Part shown: one piece after another, positions 35,401-48,419 of the stretch | How positions within the stretch are numbered: the stretch's first letter is position 1 | How the letters are laid out: every line of letters begins with the position of its first letter | NCBI GenBank assembly: GCA_022749755.1 | Contig: CM040448.1 | Coordinates: forward strand, 14,382,481-14,446,480 | Source: Azadirachta indica | Lineage: Eukaryota; Streptophyta; Magnoliopsida; Sapindales; Meliaceae | Length of the DNA stretch: 64,000 nucleotides | Direction: 5' to 3' | Notes under the pieces: generated by a model | The model's input: the letters and a program-made list of their open reading frames with translations, nothing else | The model's database searches: none | What the model was told of the DNA's origin: nothing | Translations under genes and position numbers: made by a program

Positions 35401-37953
35401 GAGAAACTCACGAGAAAATTATCAAACTTCCAATCCCTGCAACTGAACACACAAGAAGGAAGACAGCAAGCAATAGAAGCAGAGACAGAGTGCATATATA
35501 TAATGGAGGGCAGCTTGCTTGGACAGTAGTAGAAAATATAGAAGTGTAGAAAGGAAGTAGTAGGAAATAAGGAGGCTAGAGACAAGTAGGAAGATGCTGG
35601 GGTGGCCAAAAAGATTGATTCTTCAGCTTCTCACTTTGGTTGAAGATTATGTGTAGATGAAGAAATGCTGGAAAAAGGTGTTTATTTAATATGGGGAACG
35701 GGTTTGCTTACTGCTTCTACCCGTGTTTTGTTTTGTTTTGGATTTTTTTTTTTTTTTTTTTTTTTGTGTTGCCATGCATGCAGGATGGGGAGATGGTGGT
35801 GGTGGTGTTGGCATATATGCTTGCTTGACACTGGGAAAAAATGAAAGCGTAGATATTGTTTCGTTATTGTAGTTTGCCTTTATTTTTTTGGGGTTTGTTT
35901 TGCTTGCTTTCTACTCAAAGCTCTTTGTTTTCTATATCTTTTTGATCTGGGAGACAGCAACTCCTTTAGGCCTTTTTCTTGCTTTGAGTGAATAGAATGG
36001 ATTTTGTGGGTGCTTGAATATCAGGTTTGTATTAATGGATATAATAGTGGGTATGATGATTTGGGATAATATTTTGAGATTGATGCATGTCCCATAATTT
36101 TATTTTTAATTTAAATATTAGAATTTGTATTTAATAAAAGGTTTTAATTTGTCGTATTTTTGAAACAAATTAAATATTTTTATAGCTATAATTGTCCTTT
36201 GACCTTTAAAATTTGCATAATTGTTTTTTGATAGCAAATGTAAAATACGTTAAAAAGTAGCAATCATATGTGTATTATTATTATTATATTATATATTTAA
36301 TACTGTCTCAGCCAGGTAACGCAATATTGCTGCAAGTTTTGATTTGATCCATGGTTGTTAATAATCATATTCAAGTTTTTTCTATATTAATTGAGTGAGA
36401 AAAACTTGTTTATCCAACGCTGAAAGACACTCGCTAGCCGGCTATAGAAGAGTCCATGTAAGGGCACCAAATCTTGCTAACAGTAGTACATTTACTACTG
36501 GTCTCTCCATGGGAGTTCGTAAGTACAAGAATCCATGTAATGTATTGTAATGTAAGGGCAGCAACCATTTGTCAAATCTTGAACTAGGAGCTTTCGCCTA
36601 TTGGTATTGGTTCCTCTTATCTTAGGTTACGTATGTATGTTAACCTGTATATTTTAGTGTAAATATTGTTAATCATTAACATATTACCAGCTAGCTGGGT
36701 AATAACAACCCTGTACATTTAAACAAATTAATTAATAATATAAAAGAAGGAGAAGGACGATTTTAACCTTCGTCTTCGTCTGCTTCATTCTATTCTATTC
36801 TATTCTGTTCTGTTCTGTTCTGTTCTCTAATTCACATTCAGTCTCCAGAATTTATAGGGAAGAGCTTGTTGTACCCGTTTTATTTACTGTAACGAGTTAT
36901 CTTCGTCATTCACTCGAGGACTCACAAGCAGTTTTCAAGTATATACTAAGCAATCATGGTAGTCATTCAAGTCTTCTTATGCATGTTTCGTAAACTCTAA
37001 TTTTTGGAGTTCATGCTGTCTCCTCATACCCATATAGTCAATCGGATTTCGCAATAAACATATGCACGCACATCTGAAAAGCTTTCACGTGAGAACCCAG
37101 AGAAATAAATCGTTTAGAACCAAAACATACGTACATAAGAGAAGGAAACCAACCGAACCAATTTTGTTATCAGGTGTTACAGGTTCTCTGTCCACTCCTA
37201 TATTTTTAAACATTCAGCAAAACCAATAAAATTTCGCAAAAGATTCATAAATCAAGTGAACAAATTATAAGAAGCAAAACATAACAGAGGCATGGTTCTT
37301 TTAAGCAAATCAACCTGAATTCGCGTATCATTTACCGATTTCAAATATTAGATGCCTCATAACAATAAACATTTTGATTGAATTAAATTGCTCAAATTTG
37401 AAAGGGTATAACTATAGGAAGCCACCGCCAGACTTGAGTTATTCTTTTGTCATTTTCGATTTAATTCATGTTTAATATTCATTTATTTGCGTAAAACACC
37501 CCTTGTCATTAGTAGATAGATGGTAAAGTGACTCTCCAACATAAGAAATCTGAAGAAACTATAATTTCACATATAAAAATCCTTGTATAAACTAAGAATC
37601 TGGAACTAGGTAATCTAAAGTTTCTGTCATCTTAATGGAATATGCAAACGATTTATTTCAGCTAGAACCCCGAACCAGTTGACGCCATTGCTGAGTATTA
37701 TGGGTGCTTGGAATTCATTGATATTGAAGAATTTTTAACAGCTGCATATTTTTGGACTCTGTTTTTATGTGGTGGCGGCAAGATCTTACTGACATAGTGA
37801 ATTCACACTTGGGAGGGGGAAGAACGAGGGGGAAAAATGAAAAAAAGAGGAAGGGAGGACAGAAGAGAGAGGCAGGTTTCTTTGGTGCTATTTGTAATCA
37901 CAATTTGTGGATTGGAATATTTTTCTATAATTGGCACATGTCCTGGAATCAGA

Positions 37954-38021
<68 letters not shown>

Positions 38022-38260
38022 AGAGAAGAGAAGAAGGCTAAGAGGAGGAGGATAGAAGAGAAACGAGAAAAAGAAAATGAAAGTGGGGGACCAAGTGGTG
38101 TATTAACATATTACATTTGTACCTTTTCATTTTAAGACTTACCCCTGCCGCTAATATCATGGTATTTCTAATGAATATCAAAATACAACTATGGAATGAT
38201 ATTAGGCCAAACCTTACAATAGTCTAAAAATTTACTCAATAAATGTAATGCTGATTCCCT
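35401..38260. other. Intergenic region with promoter of the X8 gene and microsatellites
   Basis: The X8-gene leader and promoter lie next to 35400, with a GA/AG-rich leader on the minus strand and a poly-T run at 35744-35765. Further features are a (TTCTA/TTCTG)n run at about 36790-36826 and a long (GA)n tract at about 37959-38019. Purine-rich open frames around the GA tract are low-complexity artefacts. I see no gene. Confidence 0.55.
37959..38019. repeat. (GA)n microsatellite, about 30 units
   Basis: An essentially pure AG/GA run of about 60 bases, flanked by purine-rich sequence. It is the longest simple repeat in the window. Confidence 0.95.
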
Positions 38261-40142
38261 TGGACGAACCAGCAATTTATTTTTATCTTCTTCAATAGTT
38301 GATTTCTCGTCATCTGTGGATCCTCCAGCCACTGAACTTCCATCCTTCTCCCGCTCCTGCTTGATCTGTCCACGTTGTTCCTCCACAAGGTTCATTCCTT
38401 GCTTGATCATCCAAGGTGGCAAAACTTTCAGATGTCCCACTTGCAGTTTCAGATTTGGCATCCACTAGCTAGCATTCAACACCAGAAAATGAAACTTCAA
38501 CCTGCCAAAATCCATCAACAAATTGCTCAGAAACTATCCAATCCTCTTTAATTGAGAAAATGTCGAATATCTGGTCATTTAGGAGTTGTAAACCCAATAA
38601 TCTGAAATACTATTCCTCTTAAAATAAGATGTTCCGCCATTATTTTTTTCTATTAGAGTGACAACACAGTAAATCACTGAAAAAACATCAGCATTTGTAT
38701 CGCTCAAACTTTCGTGAGGTCAATTGCACGGGGAACAGTAAAGTTCTACCACATTAAATGATCATCCGTATTGACTGCAACATGTGTTTGGTAAAATTAG
38801 AAAAGGCAATATATGATGGTAAAATTGCATTATGCATACTTGATAGTAAATGTCCAAAATGGTGAGTGTAAGTGATTATCTGTTCTTGTACAGGAGGTTG
38901 GTTAAAAGTACAACAGAGTTTAATACACAGCACGCACGGAGAGTTTAATACACAACAAACACATTTGTGTGGTCCTAAATAGTCCAGACAATCAAGATAA
39001 GTCACACCCAAGCTAATGAGAAGCTAGCAGTATAAACTTAAATTCACTAACAAACAATCATAGAAATCAACAAGTTTTTCTGAAAGTAACTGCCATTGCA
39101 GCATTTATTCAACTGCATGGTAACCAAACACAGCACAAAACCAACCTGAATGTACTATACAAATCCAATTCAGAAAGGTGTATCATCAAACGTACAGTGT
39201 AGGCAGTGTAAAGAGAAAGGAAAGAAATAGAGAATAACAGAAATTAGATGGGAATATGTAGAAAAGAATTAGAAGGCGAAGGCAGAGGAAGGCATGAGAG
39301 GGGGTGGATGGTGGGAGGGAATTAGAAGGAAAGAAATAGAAGAATTTCATCGGAGACGTAGTCTCCATCAAATCAATAGTCCATCAAATATTCCAAAAAC
39401 ATCATGAAAAAAAGGCCCTACTTGTATTCAGGGAAAGCACTAAACTAGTAAAGGTTAAACATAACGAAACAAAGTAATAATCTGATTCAAATAAGTAATA
39501 ATTTTTAATTCTTAAAAACAAAATATTCCTAGATAATGCATGACATTGGATAACAATGTGCCAGTGCACATGTATTTGTAAAGCCCAAGCTACCAATTGA
39601 TCATGAGTGACAAAAACAGTCATCATGTAGTAGTATGAAAGTTTAAGAAACTAAATAATGCATAACCCTTGGAAGCTGACCAATAGAGGGGGCTAAAGAT
39701 CTGAGAATAAAGTAACCTTCATCTCCCCAAGGAATGGCATTGGTGTTCCACCATAGCCTAGCCCCTGAGATGATTGGGAGGGATGATTGGAACTAGAATC
39801 ACCATTTGCAGCATGTCCAGAAGCACATGTTTGAGCTTCCCACAATAGGAGACTTCCAAATACGGGAAAATGCAAATATTTTGTTCCGTTGATTTTTCTC
39901 ATCAATGGCTTAAGCTGAAGCCTGAACCTGCAACAAGAAACAACGGCATGAAGAGTATACATAAAAAAGCTGATAATTAGCAAATGCTCATAATAGCAAC
40001 AAATTGAGGCTGACATGATAAGTGCCTAACCAACTGACGAAACATGAAGTGAAGCTCTGTATGAGCTGAAACTGCATAATAGACAAATACCTCCAAAAAT
40101 GTACCCTAACATTCTCAAAACTCCAAAGCTATCAATTTTACA

Positions 40143-42850
40143 TGTATATATATATATATATATATATTTTAAATAATCTCTAAGCAGAAGCTTAGAGGAA
40201 ATATATTAAAAAAAACAAAAGAATAGAACAATACAAGCATTGGAAATGCCAAAATGGCTTACAAGATTGCTACAAAAACCAAAAAACAGCCCCATGAACA
40301 GAAAGTAGAAAGTACAAAACTCAGCATGCAAGCAAAGAGGCAGCAATCCATCAAAACTTATCTATCCAGCAAGCATAACTGCAGAAGTAAGTAAAACACT
40401 GACAACCAGTAGAAGCACCAGTCAGCAGTAGAAGAAATGTAGCAGCAAGCATAAAATTAGCTCAAACAAGTGATAGCAGTCTTTCAAATGTAGCAAGTAG
40501 CAATTGTCGATAGCAAACTCAATATAAGAGCAGCATCCAAAAGCTTTGCCATCACAAGAATCTGAATAGTGTAAGTCTGAGAGCAAGCAAATAAACTCAA
40601 TCAGCATAGGAAGGGATAAGAGAAGCAGTATAGTTCCCACTGCAGTAAAAACCAGTACAGCAGCAAACAACTCCAGCAATGCATTTAGAAAATCCAAAAT
40701 CCATTAAAACCAGCTTCATGAAAATCTACAGTTAGGGAAGCCCCAACAATCTTTAAGAAGAGCATCTTTGATTTGAAAGGAGGGGTTGGTGGGTTGGGGG
40801 GAGGTGGGGGGTGTGGGGGTGTGCGTGGTGGTGTGGTGGGTGTCAAACCAAATGGAACCTGAAGAACAGAGGCCCAAATTCACCATAATATCTGCAACCT
40901 TGTTAACTTCATGGTAAGTATGCGTGCAATAGAAAGAGATCTTGGATATAGAAGCTTTACAATTTAACCAATCATTTCTAATACGCCAAGGTGGATTGAA
41001 GTTAGGGTTAAGCAAGCAAGAGATAGCTGCGCTTCAGTCACTCTCTAGCCAAATGAAATTCCCACCTCTTTTAGCAGCATAAGAAATAGCTTGAATAATA
41101 CCCATAATTTCTGCAAAGAATGAAGACTGACAGCCCAAGTTCATGGCAAAAGCACCCACAAAATCACCTTGAAAGTCTCTGAAAATGCCACTGCAAGCTG
41201 CAGCAGGATTGTTCATTGATACACCATCGTATTTATTTTTACAAAAGGTCTAGTTGGAGGAAGCCAAAAGACTGAGATTATATTAGGAGCCCTACCTTTT
41301 TAACATTCACTTCAACCAACCAAAGAGCATTCAAATCAAGAACTGGCGAAACAAACCCTGGACAAGAAGGAGCCCAAGAATTAAGAAAAGACTTACACGA
41401 AGCAATAATATGAGAGACGTGTTTTTTTCCCTTCAAAGACCAGTTTATTTCTAGCTTTCCAAATTTGATAGAGAGGGAAGAAGCACGCCATACACTATAC
41501 ATTAGCTAGAGAAATGCTTGGAAAGAATGGAGAGCCAAGCAACCTGAAGGATCCAACTTGAGGCAGATTAGAATTAAAACAGTTTGCAAGCCATTGCCAA
41601 ATATTCTGAGCTAAAGAACAATTGACAAAACCATGATCTGTACAATCAGGTCCCTTATAGCAGAATCTGCAAACCAAGGCTAAAGAAATTCCACGAATTT
41701 GAAGAATATATAAAGCATTCGCCAAACCAAAGAAGAGTAGTGAGGAGGAATGAAAGAAGACCGAATATACTTTGCCCAAGGAACTGAATTTTTTTTAAAC
41801 CTGACAGCTTCATAGCAATCCGAGAAAGTAAGATGGCCATCTAAAGAATCAGACCAAAGTAGAACATCAGCACATGGATTAAAAGGAAGCTTAACCTTGA
41901 GATAGCCTTGGACAGGTCTGGAGAAGCCGTGCAAAAGTTACTCGGAATTCTCCATTGTTGATTGCATATAAAAATATGCACCTTTGGCATTATGTTACAT
42001 ACTAGTAGAATACCAATTATTGAACAAATGGAATCATGAAGCCATTTAGAAGACCAAAAATTAGTGGAAGTTCCAGCACCAATAATCCTACAAGATTTAT
42101 CAAAGAGTATGTCCAGGACTGATCCGATGCCAGACCAAATCGAAGAGCATTTGTACACTGCTGGGTATCTAAGACTGTTCAGTTTAAATCTATTCTTGAA
42201 ATAGGTGTTCCAATCTGAGTCTTTGCTAAAGATATCCCTAGTAAAGAAGAGCCGCTGAATTAAGTGAATTCAAATCCCAAAAACCCAAACCCCCCTGAGA
42301 TTTAGGAAGACAAACTGTACTCCAAGATACTGTTATAAGTTTTCAAATTTCTGAGTCTCCAGATCGAAGAAAATTACAAGCATGCCGCATCAGCTTGTTA
42401 AGCAAAGATTTTGGCCACTTGTAGATGTAGAAACTATGAAGAAACATAGAGGTGAAAACAGATTGAATTAATTGAAGTCTACCTGCGAGACTCAAAAGTT
42501 TTCCCTTCCACCCTGCTAACATAGTAATAGCTTTATCTGCAATGGATTGAAAATAAGTTCTCTGCGGGCTACCGTTGAAGACCGGAACATCCAAGTAAGT
42601 AAAAGGAGCAGACCCCTCTTTAAATTGCAGAATCTTGACCACCGATCCTCTATGCTAAAGAGAATGCTTGCCCAAAAATAACTGGCCTCTGACTTTGTTT
42701 ATCTTCTGCCTGGAGATTTTGCTATATATTTCCAAGAACGAAAAAGAGACCTGACATTTCCTCGAATGAAGATGAAAATGTCATCAACAAAAAGTGTGTG
42801 TGAGGGAGCAGTACAGCCCGTGGAGAAAAGATACCCTTAATTAGCCCCTT
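40143..42850 (-). mobile_element. 5'-truncated L1-type LINE retrotransposon
   Basis: Minus-strand remnants of the second ORF of a plant L1-like LINE. The reverse-transcriptase end includes an FVDD catalytic box (42779-42790). It is followed by the C-terminal segment YLDVPVFNGSP...ADKAITMLAGWKGKLLSLAGR (42640-42350), a zinc-knuckle region (CRFCYKGPDCTDH, 41690-41600) and an RNase H-like tail (GIFRDFQGDFVGAF, AEIMGIIQAI, 41190-41080; then HTYHEVNKVAD at about 40900). Several stops and frameshifts make it inactive. The 5' half of the RT and all of ORF1 are missing, as is common after incomplete reverse transcription. The 3' end is probably the AT-rich tail with (TA)n at 40144-40168. It lies in what would have been an intron of the TFIIE-alpha pseudogene. 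Borders are approximate. Confidence 0.82.
40144..40168. repeat. (TA)n run at LINE 3' end
   Basis: About twelve TA units. It may be the tail of the LINE, since the element is on the minus strand and its 3' UTR ends near here. Confidence 0.7.
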
Positions 42851-44555
42851 TGATTTCACATGTATAGTTAGATATTTAATAATTACTAGTTTATTTTTAC
42901 TTACATTATTAAATCCTCACTTAGGTGCATATCCCTTTTTATGAATTGAGAAAAATTTATCAAAAGCTCCTTTTGGGATTGAATTTATTTTTTCTACGCT
43001 TCAGTCTTTATCTTTCAAGTTTTCAGTGTCCTCATCCCTGCTTTCCAGTACATTTATTTATTAACAAAAGATTAAGTACAAGCAAGCAAACCCTTAGTAA
43101 TCTAAGGAAACAAGAACAAATCTATTTGGAAATAAAAATAGAGGGAGGAAATTAAAAAAAAGGCAAATGTACTGTAGTGGCACCACAGTTTTGTTTACTT
43201 AGGAACAATCAATAGGCAACATCAAAAAAATGTTTATTCCAAGTCCAAAACCTAAAGTTATACACCAGATTGACTAGGCGGAACTGAAGAAGAAACCTGA
43301 AAGCAACTGAATGGCCAACACCTGAAAGTATCATTTCATTATCACTAACCTATTACCTAGATCCTATTATATCAATCCACTATTGCTTAAATTTCAATTG
43401 TCAAGCAGACCTCATTCCATTCCATAAGAGCACGCTCAAAAACACAAGTACGTAAACAAATAAAGCCATAAGCAAAAACAATCATCCATTCTCCGAAGTA
43501 CGTCGTTTTCTTGTTGAGCTGCTAATTTATCAATCTAAACAAACAAAACTTTTTCTTTTGCTGAAAAGCGAGATATTTCATTTCCACTTTTATATGTTTT
43601 TTTTTTTCTTTTGCTGAAAAGCAATTTATTTCATTCCCTGTTTTACATGTTTGCTTTAATATTACAAAAATTGCTTTTGGGAAGATTTTATCTGAAGATC
43701 TCTGATGTATCTTCTTGCTTGCAATTTTGAATCAAATAAAAATCAACTTAGCAAAATACATTAACTAAACTTTAGTACTGACCTCTTTCCCATTCTCCCA
43801 GGTGACTAATTTTTCCTTTTCAAGAAAATGCAGAGTCCGATGAAGTAGTTTCGAATGCAGCTTCAAATCCTTGGCCAAATATTCTTCTCAAACCCATTGT
43901 CGTCTGGCAACAAAATAAAAAAGAAAAAATTATACCTTGCATAAATTTCGTTTTGAGGAAATGAAACCAAAATTGAATGTAATTCCTATAATGCCTTGTG
44001 AGGGCATCAAGAACGACAACTAGAAATCCCTTTGTTATCACTCTTTTCAGTTTTCGATTGATCATCTCCCTTCGCCGGAATTGTTACGTCGTAGAAAGCC
44101 CTTACCACAAGCTTCACCAAACTGTTTCCCAAAATAAAAGTATAACAAGAATTTCAAAATAACGGCAAAAATTGATAGAATTGTAGGTCATTTGTCACGA
44201 GTTAGTGTGCCGATTAGAGGGTTCGACGCTCATTTTCTACATGCAGAGAAAGTTCAGAATTTCAGGGATTTTCTGCAAAAAATTGTGGCGGGTTCGTCTT
44301 TATACGTTTAGAAACTGGTTAATAACAGCAAAGGACCTTTGGTTCAGAAAAATCACAACTAAAGACACCAAAGATTAATGAATTAACCTTAAACCCCATT
44401 TGAATTGATCAATTCAACCTGGTTCTTAAAGCCCAAAAAGTAGGAAGGCGCCCACTTAGAGACACATTTATTCTTCAACATTAAGAAATTAATGGTCACG
44501 TTTAGACGAAAAAAATTATTTTTCTTATTTGATAAATTAAATATTTAGATTATTA

Positions 44556-45830
44556 TGGGATAAAAATAGGTTGGACATGCGACGGTATGTAAGACCACGA
44601 AACTCTAGCCGACACGTGAAACGATCTGCTCATATTGAAACCTACCTCATGAGAAATTCTTGTTGAGGCGGGAAACAACCTCAAATAGTTTAAAGAGTGT
44701 GGCTTATAACTAATAGTCCACATGAAAAGAATAAAGGAGTAAACCCTATTTTAAGATAATCCCAAAAGTTAAGGAATTTGGTTTCTAAAAATATGAAAAA
44801 GGTTTCTTATATTTTCAAGTCACCTAAGAGGATCACCTAACACCGTCTAGAATATTCACCTGATCAGAGAGACAGTTCAACTCTTAAGAGACTGAAAATA
44901 AGCATTACCTAATGCTGTTAGTGTTTAGGGGGCCACAAATGAAAGCGAACGAGCTTCTGTCATATATGCATAAAGGATAAAGTAATCCACTACCAAATTC
45001 AAATTGTGGCATGTGACATGTAATTTTAGATAAGGTTATGAAGACCGATTCCGGCTCACCACGTGTCGTTAGTTTTGGCTCTAAGTTAAGGTTTTAAAAT
45101 GACAGAAATGCGGGAAGATAAAATGAAGGGAAATTAAGACAATATATTCCAACCAATCATAAGTCAAGGAAGGTGAGGTATATAAGGGCACTTATCTTAA
45201 GATAAATGGTCTTTATCTTAGCTTTTGCCTCATTTTACTATTTCTTACTACAAATACAAGTTACTTGACATTTCACTCTAAAAAAAAAGAAGAAGACTTT
45301 ATTTGCTTGTAGGTTTTCTTAAAACAACCTTAAAGCACTAATTATAGATGCTTTTTTAAAGATTTATTTGCTGTTTTTATTTCTTAAAGGGCTACATTTA
45401 CCCCATTTCATTGTTTTTAGTGTGCACCTTGGTCTTATTTTCTTTTTTTACATGAATTTATCTTATGTTTGTCATTTTGAGTTATAAAAGTTGAGCCTTA
45501 AATTTACTCCCTCAAAATATTGATTTGAGCATTGGAGTGGGCTCACCGGAAAACTTTGGTATCCCCCCTTTGACCATGTCCTTTGTTGTAGGAAGATTTG
45601 TTCAGCTTGGGATTGGGGTCAGCGGAAATACTAGGTGAGGATGATTTATAACAACTTAGTTCGCAGCCTAAAGAAGTGTGAAAAACCATTTTGGGAGAAC
45701 TTTTGAGAGGTAGGACGAAGTCAAAACGGTGCGGAAAGTTGAGCTCAAACTTAACTGGGCATTCATCTTTAACTTGAATACTAGGTCACCTAGTATCCTA
45801 CCTTACTAGGGTTAATACTTTTTTGCATCA
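44556..45830 (+). repeat. 5' LTR of the Ty3/gypsy element
   Basis: Aligns with 55891-57191 along its length; shared landmarks are GGGAAACAACCTCAA, GGTTTCTTAT, GCACCTTGGTC and the terminal GCATCA. The start is placed by alignment with the 3' LTR and the end by the shared GCATCA just before the PBS-like sequence. Confidence 0.85.
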
Positions 45831-45834
45831 ATAG

Positions 45835-45853
45835 TGGCACCGTTTATAGGGAC
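45835..45853 (+). other. Primer-binding-site-like sequence
   Basis: TGGCACCGTTTATAGGGAC begins four bases after the 5' LTR. It resembles the TGGCGCCGT-type primer-binding sites seen in many plant gypsy elements, with changes expected of an old copy. Confidence 0.55.
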
Positions 45854-45899
45854 ATAGAATAAAAAGTCCCGCAACAACCTACACATCTGTCAAAGAAGT

Positions 45900-47640
45900 C
45901 AGATGCCAGACTTCGGGGCTCCGAGAGCGGATGAAAGATAGGTCACGCGGGAGCCTGACCAAAGTAATCATCTGCCTCAAGACCAAACTCAGGATGAGTA
46001 AGTGGAAAGTTAGAATGAGAGGACACCAGACCTACGTCCCAAAAGGAAAGGAAAAGAGAGGACTACAACCAGATGAGATTTAGAGGCCGAGAAAGCTAAC
46101 AAAGTGAGAGAGCTGGCTAAGACCAGGTTAGACTTTTAGTATGTGATGGAGTATTTGTATGACAATTTGGGTATATCACCACCACCACCATGAAATCTAG
46201 CAAGCCAATTGGGGAATCAGCCTAGGAGCAACCCTGCTTAAGTGGAATCGTTCACACCTAGTCAATAAGGTGCTCAATAACGGCCATCCCAATTAAGGAG
46301 GAACATTCGAGAACCACCTATAAGTCACTATAGTGATCGTCAATCAACTGCCAGCAACCAACTTGAGGAAGTAAAGAGCCAACTTGAGGAAGTAAAGAGC
46401 CAATTTAAAGGACTTGTGCATGACGACTTGAAGTACCAAGAAAAAGGTAATAATCTTGAACCTTCTTATGGGAAATATTTGCATAAATAATTATTTGACA
46501 TGTAGGAAGAAATGAGGGAACTCAAAGTAAGTAAGGGGAAACCCAGCCCACTTGATATCCTAGGCAACTTTAGCGCGCCCCTCGTTGACCAGGTGAAGAA
46601 TGTTTCCTTACTTGAGAAGTTCAAAATGCCTCAACTTGACTCTTACAGTGAGCAATTGGATCTGGTAAGGCATATGAAAATCTTTCAGAATATAATGTTG
46701 GTTTAAGGAATACCTGATGAAACAATATGCAAGGTGTTCCCAACCACCTTGACTGGGTTGGCAAGAACATAGTATAAGAAGTTTCCGTCAAGAAGTATAA
46801 GGGACTTCGCCATCTTCGCCTACAAGTTTGTCTACCATTTCTAGGGGGCTAAGCCACCAACTAAAGATCCCTCATTTCTGCAATACATCAAACAAAAAAA
46901 AAAAGTCGTTGTATGAGTGTGAAGTGTTACTATAATGAAGTAATGCAAATAGGTGTTTATGAAGAACTAGAAACTTTAAGAATCTTTTGGTATAACCTCT
47001 ACATTGGGCCTTTATGGATATCATTTGAGGAGAAGCCATTCACTTCACCGGGAGGCCTAGGAAACAAATCACTATTGAAGAGAAGTATAATATAAAAAGG
47101 GACAGAGAAAAGGCTGAGGATCTTAGCAAAAAAGGGGAGGAAAAAGAAGAAACAAGATGCTAGGCCACCTAGGTCTATCCTACCTTAGTAGGGATCAGTC
47201 ACGCGTCAACAATAGAGATGCCTATCTCAGCCGGGACCATAAGCATTAAGGCCTCAACCTACGCAATCACCAAAGGAAGTGTCTCATCTGCCAAGAAGAG
47301 AATCCACTATCACACAGACCTATTATCCCTTGAACTTGTTAAGGGAATAAGTATTTTATGCTATAATAAACAAAGGCCTTTTGACGAAACTACCCAAATT
47401 GACCACCTCATCTTCCAAGAGAAATCCAAAAAATATTGCGATTTTCGTGAAGATTATAGACATAATAGAGCTGATTACTTTGATCTAAGGGAACAAATAT
47501 AGAATTTGATAAAAAATGAATACTTGAAGGAATTCCTACTCGAAATGAGGGGGAAAGCTTAAGGGGCCAGGCAAACAAGAGAAAGCTCAACAGGGGATTA
47601 AGGTTAGTTGAGATCCCAAGTGATCAAAGACACAGATTTT
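45900..47640 (+). pseudogene. gag remnant of the Ty3/gypsy element
   Basis: Broken reading frames. The best block, 46512-46706, reads FKMPQLDSYSEQLDLVRHMK, matching the start of the conserved retrotransposon gag domain. Downstream pieces continue the gag pattern (SLYECEVLL, then EKYNIKRDREKAEDLSKKG) with stops and frameshifts between. A short in-tandem duplication of a CAACTTGAGGAAGTAAAGAG unit lies at about 46361-46401 and would have encoded a coiled-coil-like QLEEVKS repeat. Confidence 0.7.
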
Positions 47641-48204
47641 ATCAGCACAATCTCAAGAGGACTCATCATAGTAGGGGACTTCAATCGGGTAAGTAAAGCT
47701 CATGTTAAAGATCCTACCCTAACCTGATATTACTAGAAAATTTGTTTTACCTAAAGAACATCAAAGCTACCTAGAGTGGCCTTTACCCTCATCATGTTCA
47801 CTGAAAAAGACACATGGGATATTGTGTACCCTCGTGATGACGCCCTGCATACCATGGTAAAAATCGCTAGCAGAGATGTAGCTCACATCTTCATTGTTAT
47901 AGGAAACTCGGTAGACATGCTATTCAAAGAAGCATTCGACAAGTTGAGCTTGAATTCAACAAGGATGTATCGAGTCACGACCTCACTCAGTGGGTTCATT
48001 GGAGACTAATTAATGCCGTGTGGCAGCATTACCTTACCAGTAACTGTCACAGAAGACCTTGCTCAGTTGATCACCATGGTTGATTTTGTAGTTGTTGACC
48101 ACCCAGGCTCCTACAACTTAATCTTGGGAAGAGCATTCCTTACGGTAATTAAGGAAGTAGTCTCCACGTATCATTTAAAGTTGAAGTTTTCCGTTGACGA
48201 CTGA
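47640..48204 (+). pseudogene. Aspartic protease remnant of the Ty3/gypsy element
   Basis: Readable as FTLIMFTEKDTWDIVYPRDD, then IGNSVDMLFKEAFDKL and, after a stop at about 48010, GSITLPVTVTEDLAQL and NLILGRAFLTVIKEV. The order matches retroviral-type protease followed by the linker to RT. The catalytic Asp of the usual D-x-GSS active site is replaced (IGNS). Confidence 0.75.
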
Positions 48205-48419
48205 GTTGGAGTTGTCCAGAAGAACCAACTAGTTACAAGAAGATGTTACGCCATCTTAGTTTGGAAACGTCATTAAATTTCTGCCCTTGACTCGAGAATA
48301 GTTGAAGTTCAGTAGCGGGGTGAGCCTGTGGAGGAGTTGGAAGCAATTTAGATCAATTAGGACGATCCAGCTAGGATAGTTAAGGTGGGATCCCAACTTA
48401 CCTTAGATGTCAGAACTTC

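Larger units (their letters stand above)
38265..44130 (-). pseudogene. Decayed TFIIE-alpha (general transcription factor IIE large subunit) gene
   Basis: Minus-strand remnants in transcript order: exon A about 44130-43995 (NSLVKLVVRAFYD, then VVVLDALTR); exon B 43903-43783 (LAKDLKLHSKLLHRTLHF, KLVTW); exon C 39927-39717 (LQLKPLM, GYGGTPMPFLGEMK); exon D from 38501 to about 38265 (VEVSFSGVE, LPPWMIKQGMNL, KSTIEED). These match the order of plant TFIIE-alpha, which forms TFIIE and recruits TFIIH to the RNA polymerase II pre-initiation complex. Lesions: a one-base insertion between DNKGI and VVVLDALTR in exon A; a GC instead of GT donor after exon A; an in-frame TGA in exon B in place of Arg in RQWVREE; an in-frame TAG and a frameshift in exon D; and no sign of the zinc-ribbon exons. 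A LINE lies between exons B and C. Because introns are retained, it arose by DNA duplication, not retrocopying. Confidence 0.8.

Noticed and set aside
37752..38135. Plus-strand Arg-Glu-rich frames around the GA tract
   Set aside because: Low-complexity translation of a GA microsatellite with no homologous domain and no supporting gene structure.
38265..44130. Functional TFIIE-alpha gene with a LINE in an intron
   Set aside because: Exon A frameshift, in-frame stops in exons B and D, a GC donor and missing zinc-ribbon exons rule out a normal product.
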